This document shows, one piece after another, positions 41,838-50,863 of a stretch of DNA of 64,000 nucleotides. The translations under genes and the position numbers were made by a program. The notes below the pieces were generated by a model that was not told where the DNA came from, ran no database searches, and saw only the letters and a program-made list of their open reading frames with translations. Origin of the DNA: Lachnospiraceae bacterium. GTDB taxonomy: Bacteria; Bacillota; Clostridia; Lachnospirales; Lachnospiraceae. The stretch lies in NCBI GenBank assembly GCA_024685005.1, contig JAIKWF010000012.1, forward strand, positions 107,147-171,146, given 5' to 3'. How positions within the stretch are numbered: position 1 is the stretch's first letter; each line of letters starts with the position of its first letter.

Positions 41838-42593
41838 TTAACTGATCTTTGAATACTCTCTCTGTATGCTTCTCAAAAATGCTTTCGTACGTAATTCTCT
41901 GGGGCGTCTGAGCACCTCTAATGCTTTTCCTTTTTCCACGATTTCTCCCTGATCCATGAAAACAACTTCATCAGCCACCTCTGCCGCAAATGAAAGCTCA
42001 TGGGTAACAACGATCAACGTGATCCCCTCTTTTGCAACGGCTCTTATAACATCCAGCACCCCGTCTACCAGTTCCGGATCAAGGGCAGAAGTAGGTTCAT
42101 CCAAAAGCATAAGTTCGGGATTAAGCGCCAAAGCCCTTGCTATGGCAATCCTTTGCTGCTGTCCTCCGGAGAGACTGGAAGGATAATATTCAAAACGTTC
42201 TCTCGGAAGCGATACCTTATCCAGCATTTCCTCTGCAATCTCTCTGGCTTTCTTCTTGGAATATTTTTTCACAACGGTCAGCGCCAGCATCACATTTTCA
42301 ATCGCTGTTTTGTTACGAAAAAGATTGTAATTCTGAAATACAAATGCCGTTTTCCGCTGCAGATCAAGGATATCCTTCTTTTGGGATGTTCCGGCTATGA
42401 TACGACTTCCTCCAATCGATATAACACCTTCATCCGGGCTTTCCAGGTGGTTTATGCAGCGTAAAAAAGTTGTTTTCCCGGAACCTGACGGTCCGATGAT
42501 CGCTACCACTTTTCCATCCTCTACATTCAGATCTATGCCTTTCAGAATTTCCGTGCTGTCATATTTTTTCCTGATATTTTTTATTTTGATCAT
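41838..42593 (-). CDS. amino acid ABC transporter ATP-binding protein
   Basis: GPSGSGKTTFLRCINHLE, LSGGQQQRIAIARAL; start at MIKIKN preferred. Confidence 0.95.
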   Translation of the reverse strand: MIKIKNIRKKYDSTEILKGIDLNVEDGKVVAIIGPSGSGKTTFLRCINHLESPDEGVISIGGSRIIAGTSQKKDILDLQRKTAFVFQNYNLFRNKTAIENVMLALTVVKKYSKKKAREIAEEMLDKVSLPRERFEYYPSSLSGGQQQRIAIARALALNPELMLLDEPTSALDPELVDGVLDVIRAVAKEGITLIVVTHELSFAAEVADEVVFMDQGEIVEKGKALEVLRRPRELRTKAFLRSIQREYSKIS

Positions 42594-42612
42594 GAATCTC
42601 ACCCCTTTTGCA

Positions 42613-43329
42613 TTACACGATCGATCTGTCGTATCGCCGTATGTGTTCCTCCAGTTTTTTGATCAGCACTTCCACTACAATACATATGATCCAGTACACG
42701 AGTGCTGCCCCAATATATACTTCCAGATAATTAAAAACTCTTGCTCCCAGGATTCTGGCCTCTGCCAGAATATCGATCACCCCTGCCACAAAAACCAGGG
42801 AGGTATCTTTTATAGCGCTTATAAGAGCATTTCCAAAATTCGGAAGTGCGATCACAAAGGCCTGGGGAATAACCACATGGGTCATTGTCTGCGCCGTCGT
42901 CATACCTACCGAACTGGCCGCTTCCACCTGCCCTCTTCCGACCGCTTCTATGGCAGAGCGGATCGTTTCGGCCTGGTATGCCCCGATGTTGACGCTGTAA
43001 GCCACCAGTACATAAATGACCCCCGGAATCAGGTTGACATCGACCATGGTAAATCGGTTAAAATTCACCTGCTCATAGTAAATAATCTTGGGAATTCCAT
43101 AGCAGATGATGTAGAGCTGAACAAGTACCGGAGTTCCTCTGATAAAAGAGATATACAGATCCGCCAGTCGCTGAAGTACCGGAACGCGATAAATTTTGAT
43201 CAGAGCCACGATAAATCCTATGATCACAGCTGCTGCGAAGGCCGCGACTGAGATCAGTAACGTCACCGGAAGCTTTGCCAGGATTTTCGGAAAGCTCTCT
43301 ATGAAAAAAGCAAAGTCAAACAGTTTCAA
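42613..43329 (-). CDS. amino acid ABC transporter permease
   Basis: IRGTPVLVQLYIICYG; EAASSVGMTTAQTMTHVVIPQA. Confidence 0.95.
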   Translation of the reverse strand: MKLFDFAFFIESFPKILAKLPVTLLISVAAFAAAVIIGFIVALIKIYRVPVLQRLADLYISFIRGTPVLVQLYIICYGIPKIIYYEQVNFNRFTMVDVNLIPGVIYVLVAYSVNIGAYQAETIRSAIEAVGRGQVEAASSVGMTTAQTMTHVVIPQAFVIALPNFGNALISAIKDTSLVFVAGVIDILAEARILGARVFNYLEVYIGAALVYWIICIVVEVLIKKLEEHIRRYDRSIV

Positions 43330-43341
43330 AACGCACCTCTT

Positions 43342-44184
43342 TTACTCATAATCCTTAAGGTCAGGTGTATAATCCTCACCTGTCCATTTCTTCGACAATT
43401 CCGCAAGTGAGCCATCCTCTATGATCTCCCTGATCACGGGATCGATAACGTCCTTATAGGATTTTCCATCCGGCGTCTTGGCAAAAACAATTGCAGCAGG
43501 ATCGCTCTTCACAGGATTCCCCACAATCTCCAGATCCAGATTGTTGTCACCGATCACCTGATGCATCATCACAGGATCATTAATATGTGCATCATATTTA
43601 CCGTTAGCCACACCCTGGAGCATCTCTAAGGCGGTCACCTCGCTGACATATTCGATGATGATCTTTTCATCATGACTATCATTGTAGTTTTCAAGTATTT
43701 CGCTGTAAGAATCCACGGTGGTCACTACATGCTTTCCGACCAGATCATCAAGTGTTGTGATTCCTGTCGTTCCTTTTTTTACAGCTATGCAGGACTGGAT
43801 CTCAAGATAGGGAAGAGAAAAGTAATAATTCTTTTCTCTTTCTGGTGTGATCGCCACTTCGTCGGAAACCAGATCAATTTTTTTGGAGTCAAGGCTCAAA
43901 AACATGGAATCCCAGGTAGCACCTTTAATGTCAATCGTATAGCCGTCTAATCTTTCATCAATCAGCTGTAATAATTCATAATCAAAGCCGGTGTGCTTAT
44001 CGTTCTCATCAATAAAGCAAAACGGAGGGTAGTCCGTCTGAGTTGCTGCCGTCAAAACAATATCCGAAGACCCCGAAGGAGCCTTACCATCTGAGTTTCC
44101 TGCTTTTTCCGCACTAATTCCGCATCCGCCAAGCATAAGGACCGCTAAGATCAGCAATCCTGCGAACGATAGTCTTTTTTTCAT
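43342..44184 (-). CDS. amino acid ABC transporter substrate-binding lipoprotein
   Basis: Lipobox LAVLMLGGCG; family 3 SBP (DYPPFCFIDENDKHTGFDYELLQ). Confidence 0.94.
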   Translation of the reverse strand: MKKRLSFAGLLILAVLMLGGCGISAEKAGNSDGKAPSGSSDIVLTAATQTDYPPFCFIDENDKHTGFDYELLQLIDERLDGYTIDIKGATWDSMFLSLDSKKIDLVSDEVAITPEREKNYYFSLPYLEIQSCIAVKKGTTGITTLDDLVGKHVVTTVDSYSEILENYNDSHDEKIIIEYVSEVTALEMLQGVANGKYDAHINDPVMMHQVIGDNNLDLEIVGNPVKSDPAAIVFAKTPDGKSYKDVIDPVIREIIEDGSLAELSKKWTGEDYTPDLKDYE

Positions 44185-44223
44185 AATAGTATCCTCCTGT
44201 TAACTAAAAAACAAAGCTCTCAA

Positions 44224-44330
44224 AGGCTTTTATCATAAGCCCTATGACATGTGTAAGGTTAGCATGTTTACAATTTACTGTATAATACCTATATCCTATC
44301 CAAAGTTATAGGCTTTTCCTAAGCCCTATG
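44224..44330. promoter_or_regulatory. candidate operator cluster upstream of the ABC-mmuM operon
   Basis: AGGCTTTTatcaTAAGCCCTATG (44224-44246) and AGGCTTTTccTAAGCCCTATG (44310-44330); CCTATA-N13-TATAGG at 44288-44312. Confidence 0.5.
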
Positions 44331-44360
44331 CAGAATTCGGACACAAATATATCCGGCAAA

Positions 44361-44393
44361 AGAAAAAGACCATGCAACCTGCATGATCTTTTT
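44361..44393 (-). terminator. hairpin terminator candidate
   Basis: aaaaagaccatgca-acc-tgcatgatcttttt. Confidence 0.6.
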
Positions 44394-44500
44394 CATACCA
44401 AATCGGTCTTATTTTTCCTTATTTTTCCTTATTTTCTTTCCCCTCACTTTACGATCTAAAAAGATGAACCTGTCACGGGAAAAACGGCGCCGCGAAAAAG

Positions 44501-44624
44501 TGGCCCCCCGGGACGGAGTCATAGGGTCATTTTGCTCAGAGGCAAACATCTATGGCCCCCCGGGTGCAAATGCCGGCGGCTAAATGACTGAAAAATGGAC
44601 CACTGACTCCGTCCCGGGGGTCCA
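44501..44624. repeat. dispersed palindromic element, copy C (with an extra partial terminus inside)
   Basis: tggccccccgggacggagtca ... tgactccgtcccgggggtcca (20/21 inverted); internal tatggccccccggg near 44552. Confidence 0.85.
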
Positions 44625-46340
44625 TTACACTTCAAGGCTTCTGTAATATGCTTCCAGCTTTGGTCTGGCCTTTTCGTAATAGATCTGCAGGCTTTTGTCA
44701 AAGTGTTTTCCCATGCCTTCCATGATGATGTGATCCGCCTGGGCAAAGGACATTTTTTCTTTGTATACTCTCTTGCTCACCAGGGCATCGTACACATCTG
44801 CAATGGCCATGATCCTGGCTTCCAGAGGAATCTGCTCTCCCCTCAGGCCGTCGGGATATCCTGAACCGTCCCACCGTTCATGATGATAATGAGCCACATT
44901 TTCCGCCAGCACGCGAAACGTTTCATCATCCGTTTCTTCCAGAATGTTTCTCACGATCTCAGCGCCTTTGGGAGCGTGAGTCTTCATGATCTCAAATTCT
45001 TCTGGCGTAAACTTCCCCGGCTTTCGAAGAATGGCATCATCTACCGCGATCTTTCCCAGATCATGCATGGGCGCAGCTTTGATCAGATCCTTGCAGAACT
45101 TATCCTCAAGTCCCGGAAAACCGCCCTTTTTCATTTCACCGATCAGGATCCGAACCCCTTCGCTGGTTCTTTTGATATGTCCTCCCGTAGAGCTGTCACG
45201 GCTTTCCACCATGGTCGCCATGCTGACGATGAGCCTGTTGTGCATCTCCACGATACGTTTCGTTTTGCTTTCGACTTCCCCTTCCAGTTCCGCATTGTAC
45301 TGATCCAGCAGCCGGATATATTTCTGATTCTGGGAGTCATCACTTAAGAACAGCCGGTATCCCCGACGGTGTTTTCCGTCGTGGAAATACCCCACCGTTA
45401 CGACATAAACTTTTTCTTCTTCCGGATTCTCCGGATCAGGCTTTGAATACATGAACCGGTCATTCTTATTATCTTCCCTGAAATGCCTTATCCACTGCAG
45501 GATACTTTTGTCCAGATTCCCAGTGCCTTCCACCTTCTGGTCCACCTTCAGTCCGCAAAGATCCGGCAGGATCTGCCTTGCGGTTTTATTGCTTCCCAGG
45601 TATCGCTCCTTAAAATCCATGGTGATAAATCCCGTCTCTCCGGAATTGACCATGGAATCCACCACCACTTCACTCACATCATACAGTGCCATCTGGTGGG
45701 AAATGATCAGGTAAACAATCTGGGCAAACACATACGCAACGGGGATCGCTTCTATCCCTTCCAGGAAAAAGTGACTGAAAAAATAGCTGCAGATGGAAAT
45801 CACTTCCGGAATAAACAAAAGGAACAGGATCTTTCGGGAAACCTGGGTCTTTTTCACAAATGCATATCCTATAATGGCCAGACTGGCAATGAAATATCCC
45901 GCAAGCAGCGCATAAAAAGCAGAATGGAAGGGACCGTATTCCTTCGTAAACAAGACCCTGCCATCTACCACATCACATCGCATGGACTTATAAAACAGCG
46001 GATATCTGCCAATGGTCAGAATGGATGTATAAAACCCGAGATTGATCAGAAAGGAAAGTACCCGGATCCTTTTGCTGACATAAACCTGACACAGGCTGGC
46101 CACACACATGGCAATAAACCAGGGCAAAAACACGCCGCCCATGTATACGATCTTCAGGATCTCACCCGCAACTTTGGCATCCGGTACACGGTACATAACC
46201 ATGTAAGAGATGTTTGTCAGGGGGATCATCAGGTACAGGATGGTCATGTTTACATCAAGACGTTTGTGCCAGTTATACAAATAAAAAAGAGATAATATGA
46301 CTGAAAGGCCGAAAAATGTGGCGTAATACGTTTGCTGCAT
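44625..46340 (-). CDS. 7TM sensor-PAS-HD-GYP phosphodiesterase
   Basis: MHDLGKIAVDDAIL...MKTHAPKGAE...HHERWDGSGYPDGL; start at MQQTYYATFF after an AGGAGG SD, not the longer ORF start at 46598. Confidence 0.9.
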   Translation of the reverse strand: MQQTYYATFFGLSVILSLFYLYNWHKRLDVNMTILYLMIPLTNISYMVMYRVPDAKVAGEILKIVYMGGVFLPWFIAMCVASLCQVYVSKRIRVLSFLINLGFYTSILTIGRYPLFYKSMRCDVVDGRVLFTKEYGPFHSAFYALLAGYFIASLAIIGYAFVKKTQVSRKILFLLFIPEVISICSYFFSHFFLEGIEAIPVAYVFAQIVYLIISHQMALYDVSEVVVDSMVNSGETGFITMDFKERYLGSNKTARQILPDLCGLKVDQKVEGTGNLDKSILQWIRHFREDNKNDRFMYSKPDPENPEEEKVYVVTVGYFHDGKHRRGYRLFLSDDSQNQKYIRLLDQYNAELEGEVESKTKRIVEMHNRLIVSMATMVESRDSSTGGHIKRTSEGVRILIGEMKKGGFPGLEDKFCKDLIKAAPMHDLGKIAVDDAILRKPGKFTPEEFEIMKTHAPKGAEIVRNILEETDDETFRVLAENVAHYHHERWDGSGYPDGLRGEQIPLEARIMAIADVYDALVSKRVYKEKMSFAQADHIIMEGMGKHFDKSLQIYYEKARPKLEAYYRSLEV

Positions 46341-46355
46341 AGTACCTCCTTTCTC

Positions 46356-46498
46356 GCGTTTGCTTCGCTTTAACATTATGCGAGGCAATGCCACATCTTC
46401 GCAAGCAGAGCTTGCTCGATGCGTTTGCTTCGCTTTAACATTATGCGAGACAATGCCACATCTTCGCAAGCAGAGCTTGCTCGATGCGTTTGCTTCGC
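46356..46498. repeat. 65-bp tandem repeat (2 full copies + 13 bp of a third)
   Basis: gcgtttgcttcgctttaacattatgcgag[g/a]caatgccacatcttcgcaagcagagcttgctcgat at 46356 and 46421; third partial copy at 46486. Confidence 0.95.
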
Positions 46499-46503
46499 AA
46501 AAT

Positions 46504-46568
46504 AAAACGACTCGCAGTCTCGCCCGAGTGGAAGCGAACTTCCCCTCTGACGATCTGCGAGTCGTTTT
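46504..46568 (-). terminator. long-loop hairpin, likely end of the SH3 gene transcript
   Basis: aaaacgactcgcag ... ctgcgagtcgtttt, 14-bp perfect arms, 37-nt loop. Confidence 0.55.
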
Positions 46569-46581
46569 GCATTGTCTCTGC

Positions 46582-47895
46582 TTATTCGACAAACTCACTC
46601 TTTACATATCCGGTCTGTCCGTTGAATTCGATCTTGCACCATCCGTCAGCCTGTGCCTGAAGGAGTTTGAAGTGCTCGCCCTGATAAGCGACACCTAACT
46701 TTTCTCCTGTTTCGGATGCGGACTTACGTACATTCACAGACTCTTTTGCCGTGATGGTATCTTTTCCTGCAAGGGAAGAAGAATCGGTCTTAGGCTGTTC
46801 TGCAGGCTGCTCAGCTGTCTGTTCAGCTGTCTGCTGCTCTCCGCCTTCCGTTGCCTGTTCTCCTTCAGCCGGTGCTTCCTGTGCAGGCGCTGCTTCATCC
46901 ACTTTCAGGAATTCGCTCTTTACAAAAGCTTCGCTTCCGTTATAGCTCACCTTACTCCAGCCATTCTCCTGCTCAGCATATCTGGTGACTTTCTCACCCT
47001 GCTGCAGCTTTCCGAGCTTTTCGCCGTTCTCGCTGTCAGATGCTCTGACATTAACGGTTTCAATCGCTGTACAGATCTGCTCTCCGGTAGCTCCGCCGTC
47101 AGGTGCTGCCTCGCCGCCTTCCGGTGCCTGTGAGCTGTCTGTTGCTGCCATAAGCTCACTTACCTGCTGATCAACATTGGAAGAGAACACTTCCATAAAT
47201 GCCTTCAGAGCAGAATCTTTTGTGATGGCCTCGGAGTATCTCGTGTTAACCGTTGCAAACAATTCTACCACATCATCATGGGCAACCACTGCCTTGATGT
47301 AATCCTGTACCCTCGGATCCATGTCTCCGCCGCAGAAGCAAAGGCTTCCGTCAGCCTTGGGCATGATGTAGTGGGTGGTAAGTCCCGGTGCTAAGGTCTC
47401 ATACTCTTTGAACTTGATCTCATAATAGATGATAGCCACATAGGTATTGGCCAGCGGGCCGGGCTTGGTATAAACCTTGATATTATCAAACTCTTCCAGA
47501 TAGTTGGCTTCTACCTGAACCTTTAACAGCTCTTTCTGTTCGATGGGCTGTTTCAGGTTTGCAACCGCATTGGTATCGCCTGCTGCTACTGCTGTAAGAT
47601 ACTGGGTAGCCAGAGCGTTTACATCAGGATGTGCATCTTCCTCAAGAGGTGCCTCTTCCATAGTAGGCGGTGTGTAATCCGCTTCCGTTGCTGCTGCTGC
47701 GGGATCTGCAGTCGTTGCTGCTGCTGCTGCGGGATCTTTGTCTTTTTCTTCCCCTTTACCGCAGGAAGCCAAAACCACAATGGCAACAAACACAAGGATT
47801 ATGACGAGACAGCCAACCACAAACCTTCTGGCAAAGTGTCTGTCTTCCGTCAGTCTGGCACTCAGATTCCGGAAGAACCAACTAATCTGTTTCAT
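46582..47895 (-). CDS. membrane-anchored protein with two bacterial SH3 domains
   Basis: ETVNVRASDSENGEKLGKLQQGEKVTRYAEQENGWSKVSYNGSEAFVKSEFL and ESVNVRKSASETGEKLGVAYQGEHFKLLQAQADGWCKIEFNGQTGYVKSEFVE. Confidence 0.88.
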   Translation of the reverse strand: MKQISWFFRNLSARLTEDRHFARRFVVGCLVIILVFVAIVVLASCGKGEEKDKDPAAAAATTADPAAAATEADYTPPTMEEAPLEEDAHPDVNALATQYLTAVAAGDTNAVANLKQPIEQKELLKVQVEANYLEEFDNIKVYTKPGPLANTYVAIIYYEIKFKEYETLAPGLTTHYIMPKADGSLCFCGGDMDPRVQDYIKAVVAHDDVVELFATVNTRYSEAITKDSALKAFMEVFSSNVDQQVSELMAATDSSQAPEGGEAAPDGGATGEQICTAIETVNVRASDSENGEKLGKLQQGEKVTRYAEQENGWSKVSYNGSEAFVKSEFLKVDEAAPAQEAPAEGEQATEGGEQQTAEQTAEQPAEQPKTDSSSLAGKDTITAKESVNVRKSASETGEKLGVAYQGEHFKLLQAQADGWCKIEFNGQTGYVKSEFVE

Positions 47896-47963
47896 TCTCT
47901 TTCCTCCATAATAAAAACACTGTTTCGCCCGGCAAGGGGCATCACCCAAAAGCCGAAGCCAAA

Positions 47964-48035
47964 TGTACCCAAGAGGAATCGAACCCCCATCGGCGGAACC
48001 GGAATCCGCTGTTTTATCCGTTAAACTATGGGTAC
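47964..48035 (-). tRNA. tRNA-Arg (anticodon CCG)
   Basis: GTACCCA/TGGGTAC acceptor, GTTT/AAAC D stem, GCGGA-TTCCGGT-TCCGC anticodon arm, GGGGG-TTCGATT-CCTCT T arm, discriminator A. Confidence 0.92.
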
Positions 48036-48149
48036 GAATTTGTTACAAATTTGTTACACACTTTTTTAATACTACCACATATGTATCAAAAAGGCAAGTG
48101 TTAATCATTTCTCACAATATATTGTGTTTTTACCCCTCAAAAAGCAAAA

Positions 48150-48178
48150 ACAGAGGCCTGCCCACGGCAAGCCCCTGT
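48150..48178 (-). terminator. terminator after the 216-aa hypothetical gene
   Basis: acagaggcctgcc-cac-ggcaagcccctgt, T-rich minus flank. Confidence 0.75.
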
Positions 48179-48205
48179 ATTCATTTTCTACGTTGTTTTT
48201 TCGCT

Positions 48206-48856
48206 TCAGCTTACCGTACCACCTGACTGTGTCTGGTTTTTGTACTGGTCGAAAAGATTCTGTACCGCACTGTAAGTCTTCTGACTGATCTCGGGAAGCT
48301 CCTTACCCCAGGTCTTGGTAGCCTGTGCAAAGCCCTTCTCAAATGCGGAGCGCATCTTTTCCATCTTCTCCGAATCGCCTCCGGTCAATGCCATGGCAAA
48401 ATCGAAGATCCTCTGGGAAGTCTGCTCAACGCCCCAATAGCCGTCCTCAGCTATGTCCTTCCGGGCCTGAGCCTTGGTCTGGGCATCTACGGTAAAATCA
48501 CCTTTGGCAAGAAAGCTCCAGATGCTGTCTGCCTGTCCGATGGCTTTCCCCTGACCGCTGATCATCTTCTGCACCAGATCTGTCATCTGTTTGATCCGTT
48601 GCTCATTAGCGGCTTTCAGTTCTGCCACGATGGCTGTGCGATCACCTTTTGCCCTTGCCGCAGCTGCTTTGCCTTCCTCTGAGGGTTCATAGATCACCCC
48701 GCCGGATGCCCGACTGCCTGTCTGTGCGCTACTCCCTGCACCGGAAGCACCTGTGGTCTTTTGCACGGAATCTGCCGGTTTCGAGTTCGCTGCGCCGGTT
48801 GTTGCGTAGCTGCCGTAGGAACTGCTGCTTACTCCTGATACACTACTCATATCCAT
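48206..48856 (-). CDS. conserved-looking hypothetical protein (Ser-rich N-term, helical C-term)
   Basis: 216 aa ORF with terminator and plausible start; no family recognised. Confidence 0.75.
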   Translation of the reverse strand: MDMSSVSGVSSSSYGSYATTGAANSKPADSVQKTTGASGAGSSAQTGSRASGGVIYEPSEEGKAAAARAKGDRTAIVAELKAANEQRIKQMTDLVQKMISGQGKAIGQADSIWSFLAKGDFTVDAQTKAQARKDIAEDGYWGVEQTSQRIFDFAMALTGGDSEKMEKMRSAFEKGFAQATKTWGKELPEISQKTYSAVQNLFDQYKNQTQSGGTVS

Positions 48857-48997
48857 TCCTCCTTGATTTGGTGGGGCGCGATCCTTTTCAGGATACTGAC
48901 AACTCCTTTTGTCTTAACGCCAAGTCAATAGTATACATAGTTATCATACAACATTTCCCTAAAAAAAGCAATACTTCCGGCCATTTTCAGGAGAGCT

Positions 48998-49450
48998 TTA
49001 AGAGGGATTCAACTGCTCCAGCATCCTGTACAGGATCCTGTATAAAAAAGCGGATTCTTTCTCCGACAGCTTCACGCAGCTCTCCATTTTTTCCGGGATG
49101 GAAGCCGCTTTCTCTTTCAGTTTTTCCCCTTCTTCGGTGATACAGATCTTAACCGAGCGTTCGTCATTGTCACACCGGCATCTGGTCAGATACCCTTTTT
49201 TCTCAAGCTTTTTCAAAAGGGGCGTTAACGTCCCGGAATCCAGATACAGCTCCTCTCCCAGTGCATTGACACAAAGAGATTTCTTTTCCCAAAGCACCAT
49301 CATGGTGATGTACTGGGTGTAGGTCAGGTCAAGCTCATCCAAAAGCGGCTTATAATGCCTGATCACTTCCTTGGAACAGGCATAAAGCGGAAAACAGAGC
49401 TGACTTTTTAATTTCAGCTTATCGTAAGCGTCTTTCTGCTGCTGTTTCAT
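48998..49450 (-). CDS. MarR/OhrR-family redox regulator
   Basis: QLCFPLYACSKEVIRHYKPLLDELDLTYTQYITMMVLWE, N-terminal Cys as in OhrR. Confidence 0.9.
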   Translation of the reverse strand: MKQQQKDAYDKLKLKSQLCFPLYACSKEVIRHYKPLLDELDLTYTQYITMMVLWEKKSLCVNALGEELYLDSGTLTPLLKKLEKKGYLTRCRCDNDERSVKICITEEGEKLKEKAASIPEKMESCVKLSEKESAFLYRILYRMLEQLNPS

Positions 49451-49471
49451 AGTTTCATCCTCTGCAAGATC

Positions 49472-50389
49472 TTATCTTGTCTGCAGATATGCACAGGCCG
49501 CAAGAGCTGCCACTGCGCCGTCTGCCGCTGCAGTTGTAAGCTGTCTGACTGCCTTGGTTCTGGTATCTCCCGCGACAAAAATGCCGGAAGCGGATGTTGT
49601 GCAGTCTTCCCCCGCCTTCACATAGCCGCCTTCATCCAGACTTACCAGCCCCGCAAAACGGCTGTTGTCCGGCATCTGACCGATGGCGATAAACAGACCG
49701 GAAAGATCGATCTGCCGCAGCTGACCGCTTTCCTTATCCTTTACCACAATGCCGGAAAGACTGTCGGTTCCCAAAAGTTCTTCCATGGTAACGTTCAGTA
49801 CAAACTCCACGTTTTCCTTAGCCCGCAGCACTTCCTGCAGATGTTTTTCGCCTCTCAGTTCATTGCGTCTGTGGATCAGATATACCTTGCTGCAATAGTC
49901 GGATAAAAAGATGGCATCCTCCAAAGCGGTATTTCCGCCTCCTGCTACCGCCACTTCTTTTCCTTTGAAAAACATACCGTCGCAGGTGGCGCAGTATGAG
50001 ATCCCGCTGCCGACCCACTCTTCTTCATGTTCCATACCCAGGGGTCTGTTTTTCGCACCGGTAGCAAGGATCACGGCTCCGGCTTTATACGTTCCGCCGT
50101 CGGTGGTGACAATCTGATCGCTGCCGTCTCTTTCCACAGACAACACCTCTTCGAATACCACCTCAGCTCCCAATGCCGTAGCCTGATCATACAGTCCCTG
50201 GGCAAAATCGAAGCCCGAGATCTTGGCGATTCCCGGATAGTTTGCCACCTCCGGCGTATTGATGATCTGTCCACCGTAGGAAAGCCGCTCCAATACCAGG
50301 GCACTCTTTCCGCTTCGCTGGGTATAGATGGCGGCAGAAAGTCCTGCCGTACCGGCCCCCACGATCACAACATCATATTCTTTGCTCAT
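49472..50389 (-). CDS. trxB: thioredoxin-disulfide reductase
   Basis: VGAGTAGLSAAIY, CATCDG active site, GGGNTALEDA. Confidence 0.95.
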   Translation of the reverse strand: MSKEYDVVIVGAGTAGLSAAIYTQRSGKSALVLERLSYGGQIINTPEVANYPGIAKISGFDFAQGLYDQATALGAEVVFEEVLSVERDGSDQIVTTDGGTYKAGAVILATGAKNRPLGMEHEEEWVGSGISYCATCDGMFFKGKEVAVAGGGNTALEDAIFLSDYCSKVYLIHRRNELRGEKHLQEVLRAKENVEFVLNVTMEELLGTDSLSGIVVKDKESGQLRQIDLSGLFIAIGQMPDNSRFAGLVSLDEGGYVKAGEDCTTSASGIFVAGDTRTKAVRQLTTAAADGAVAALAACAYLQTR

Positions 50390-50414
50390 CTTTTTGTTCC
50401 TTCCTTCCGCTCAC

Positions 50415-50726
50415 TCAGCTTTTTGCGAATTCCAGTACCTGCTCTTTTTTGATAAAGCCCAAGGACCTTGCCGCTTCTTTGCCCTCTTTAAAAAGGATCA
50501 GGCAGGGAATATTGGAAATACCGAATTTCATGGCCATATCCTCAAACTCTTCCACGTTCACTTTTCCCACCTTAAAGCCTTCTGCTTCCTCGGCAACCTC
50601 TTCCACCACGGGAGAAAGCATTCTGCAGGGTCCGCACCAGGGTGCCCAAAAATCCACTAATACGGGAACATCCGAGCTTCCCACTACCTCATCAAAGTTA
50701 GCATTTGTTAATTCTATTACTGCCAT
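50415..50726 (-). CDS. trxA: thioredoxin
   Basis: VLVDFWAPWCGPCRMLSP. Confidence 0.97.
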   Translation of the reverse strand: MAVIELTNANFDEVVGSSDVPVLVDFWAPWCGPCRMLSPVVEEVAEEAEGFKVGKVNVEEFEDMAMKFGISNIPCLILFKEGKEAARSLGFIKKEQVLEFAKS

Positions 50727-50766
50727 GGTATTACCTCCTTTTTCATCATCTTGTCAGTTTTATTTG

Positions 50767-50800
50767 TTTACAATTAGATTGTATGCAATTTGATTGTAAA
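50767..50800. promoter_or_regulatory. candidate OhrR-type operator
   Basis: tttACAATtagATTGTatGCAATttgATTGTaaa, overlapping the promoter. Confidence 0.75.
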
Positions 50801-50806
50801 TGTCAA
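50778..50806 (-). promoter_or_regulatory. candidate sigma-A promoter TTGACA-N17-TACAAT for trxA-trxB-ohrR
   Basis: Minus -35 50801-50806, -10 50778-50783, 17-nt spacer. Confidence 0.8.
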
Positions 50807-50863
50807 CCCCTTTTTTAACTTATCGATTGTGAGCTGGTATGTGAGTCTGTGAATAACAACAGT

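Noticed and set aside
46356-46498. CRISPR array possibility for the 65-bp tandem repeat
   Set aside because: Repeats are contiguous with no variable spacers, and only two full copies; no cas genes.
46341-46598. N-terminal extension of the HD-GYP ORF through the 65-bp repeats
   Set aside because: A good SD (AGGAGG) precedes the ATG at 46340; the extension is repeat-derived and overlaps the SH3 gene terminator and 3' end.
47629-48024. 131-aa plus ORF across the tRNA gene
   Set aside because: Overlaps tRNA-Arg and the SH3 gene on the opposite strand; no support.
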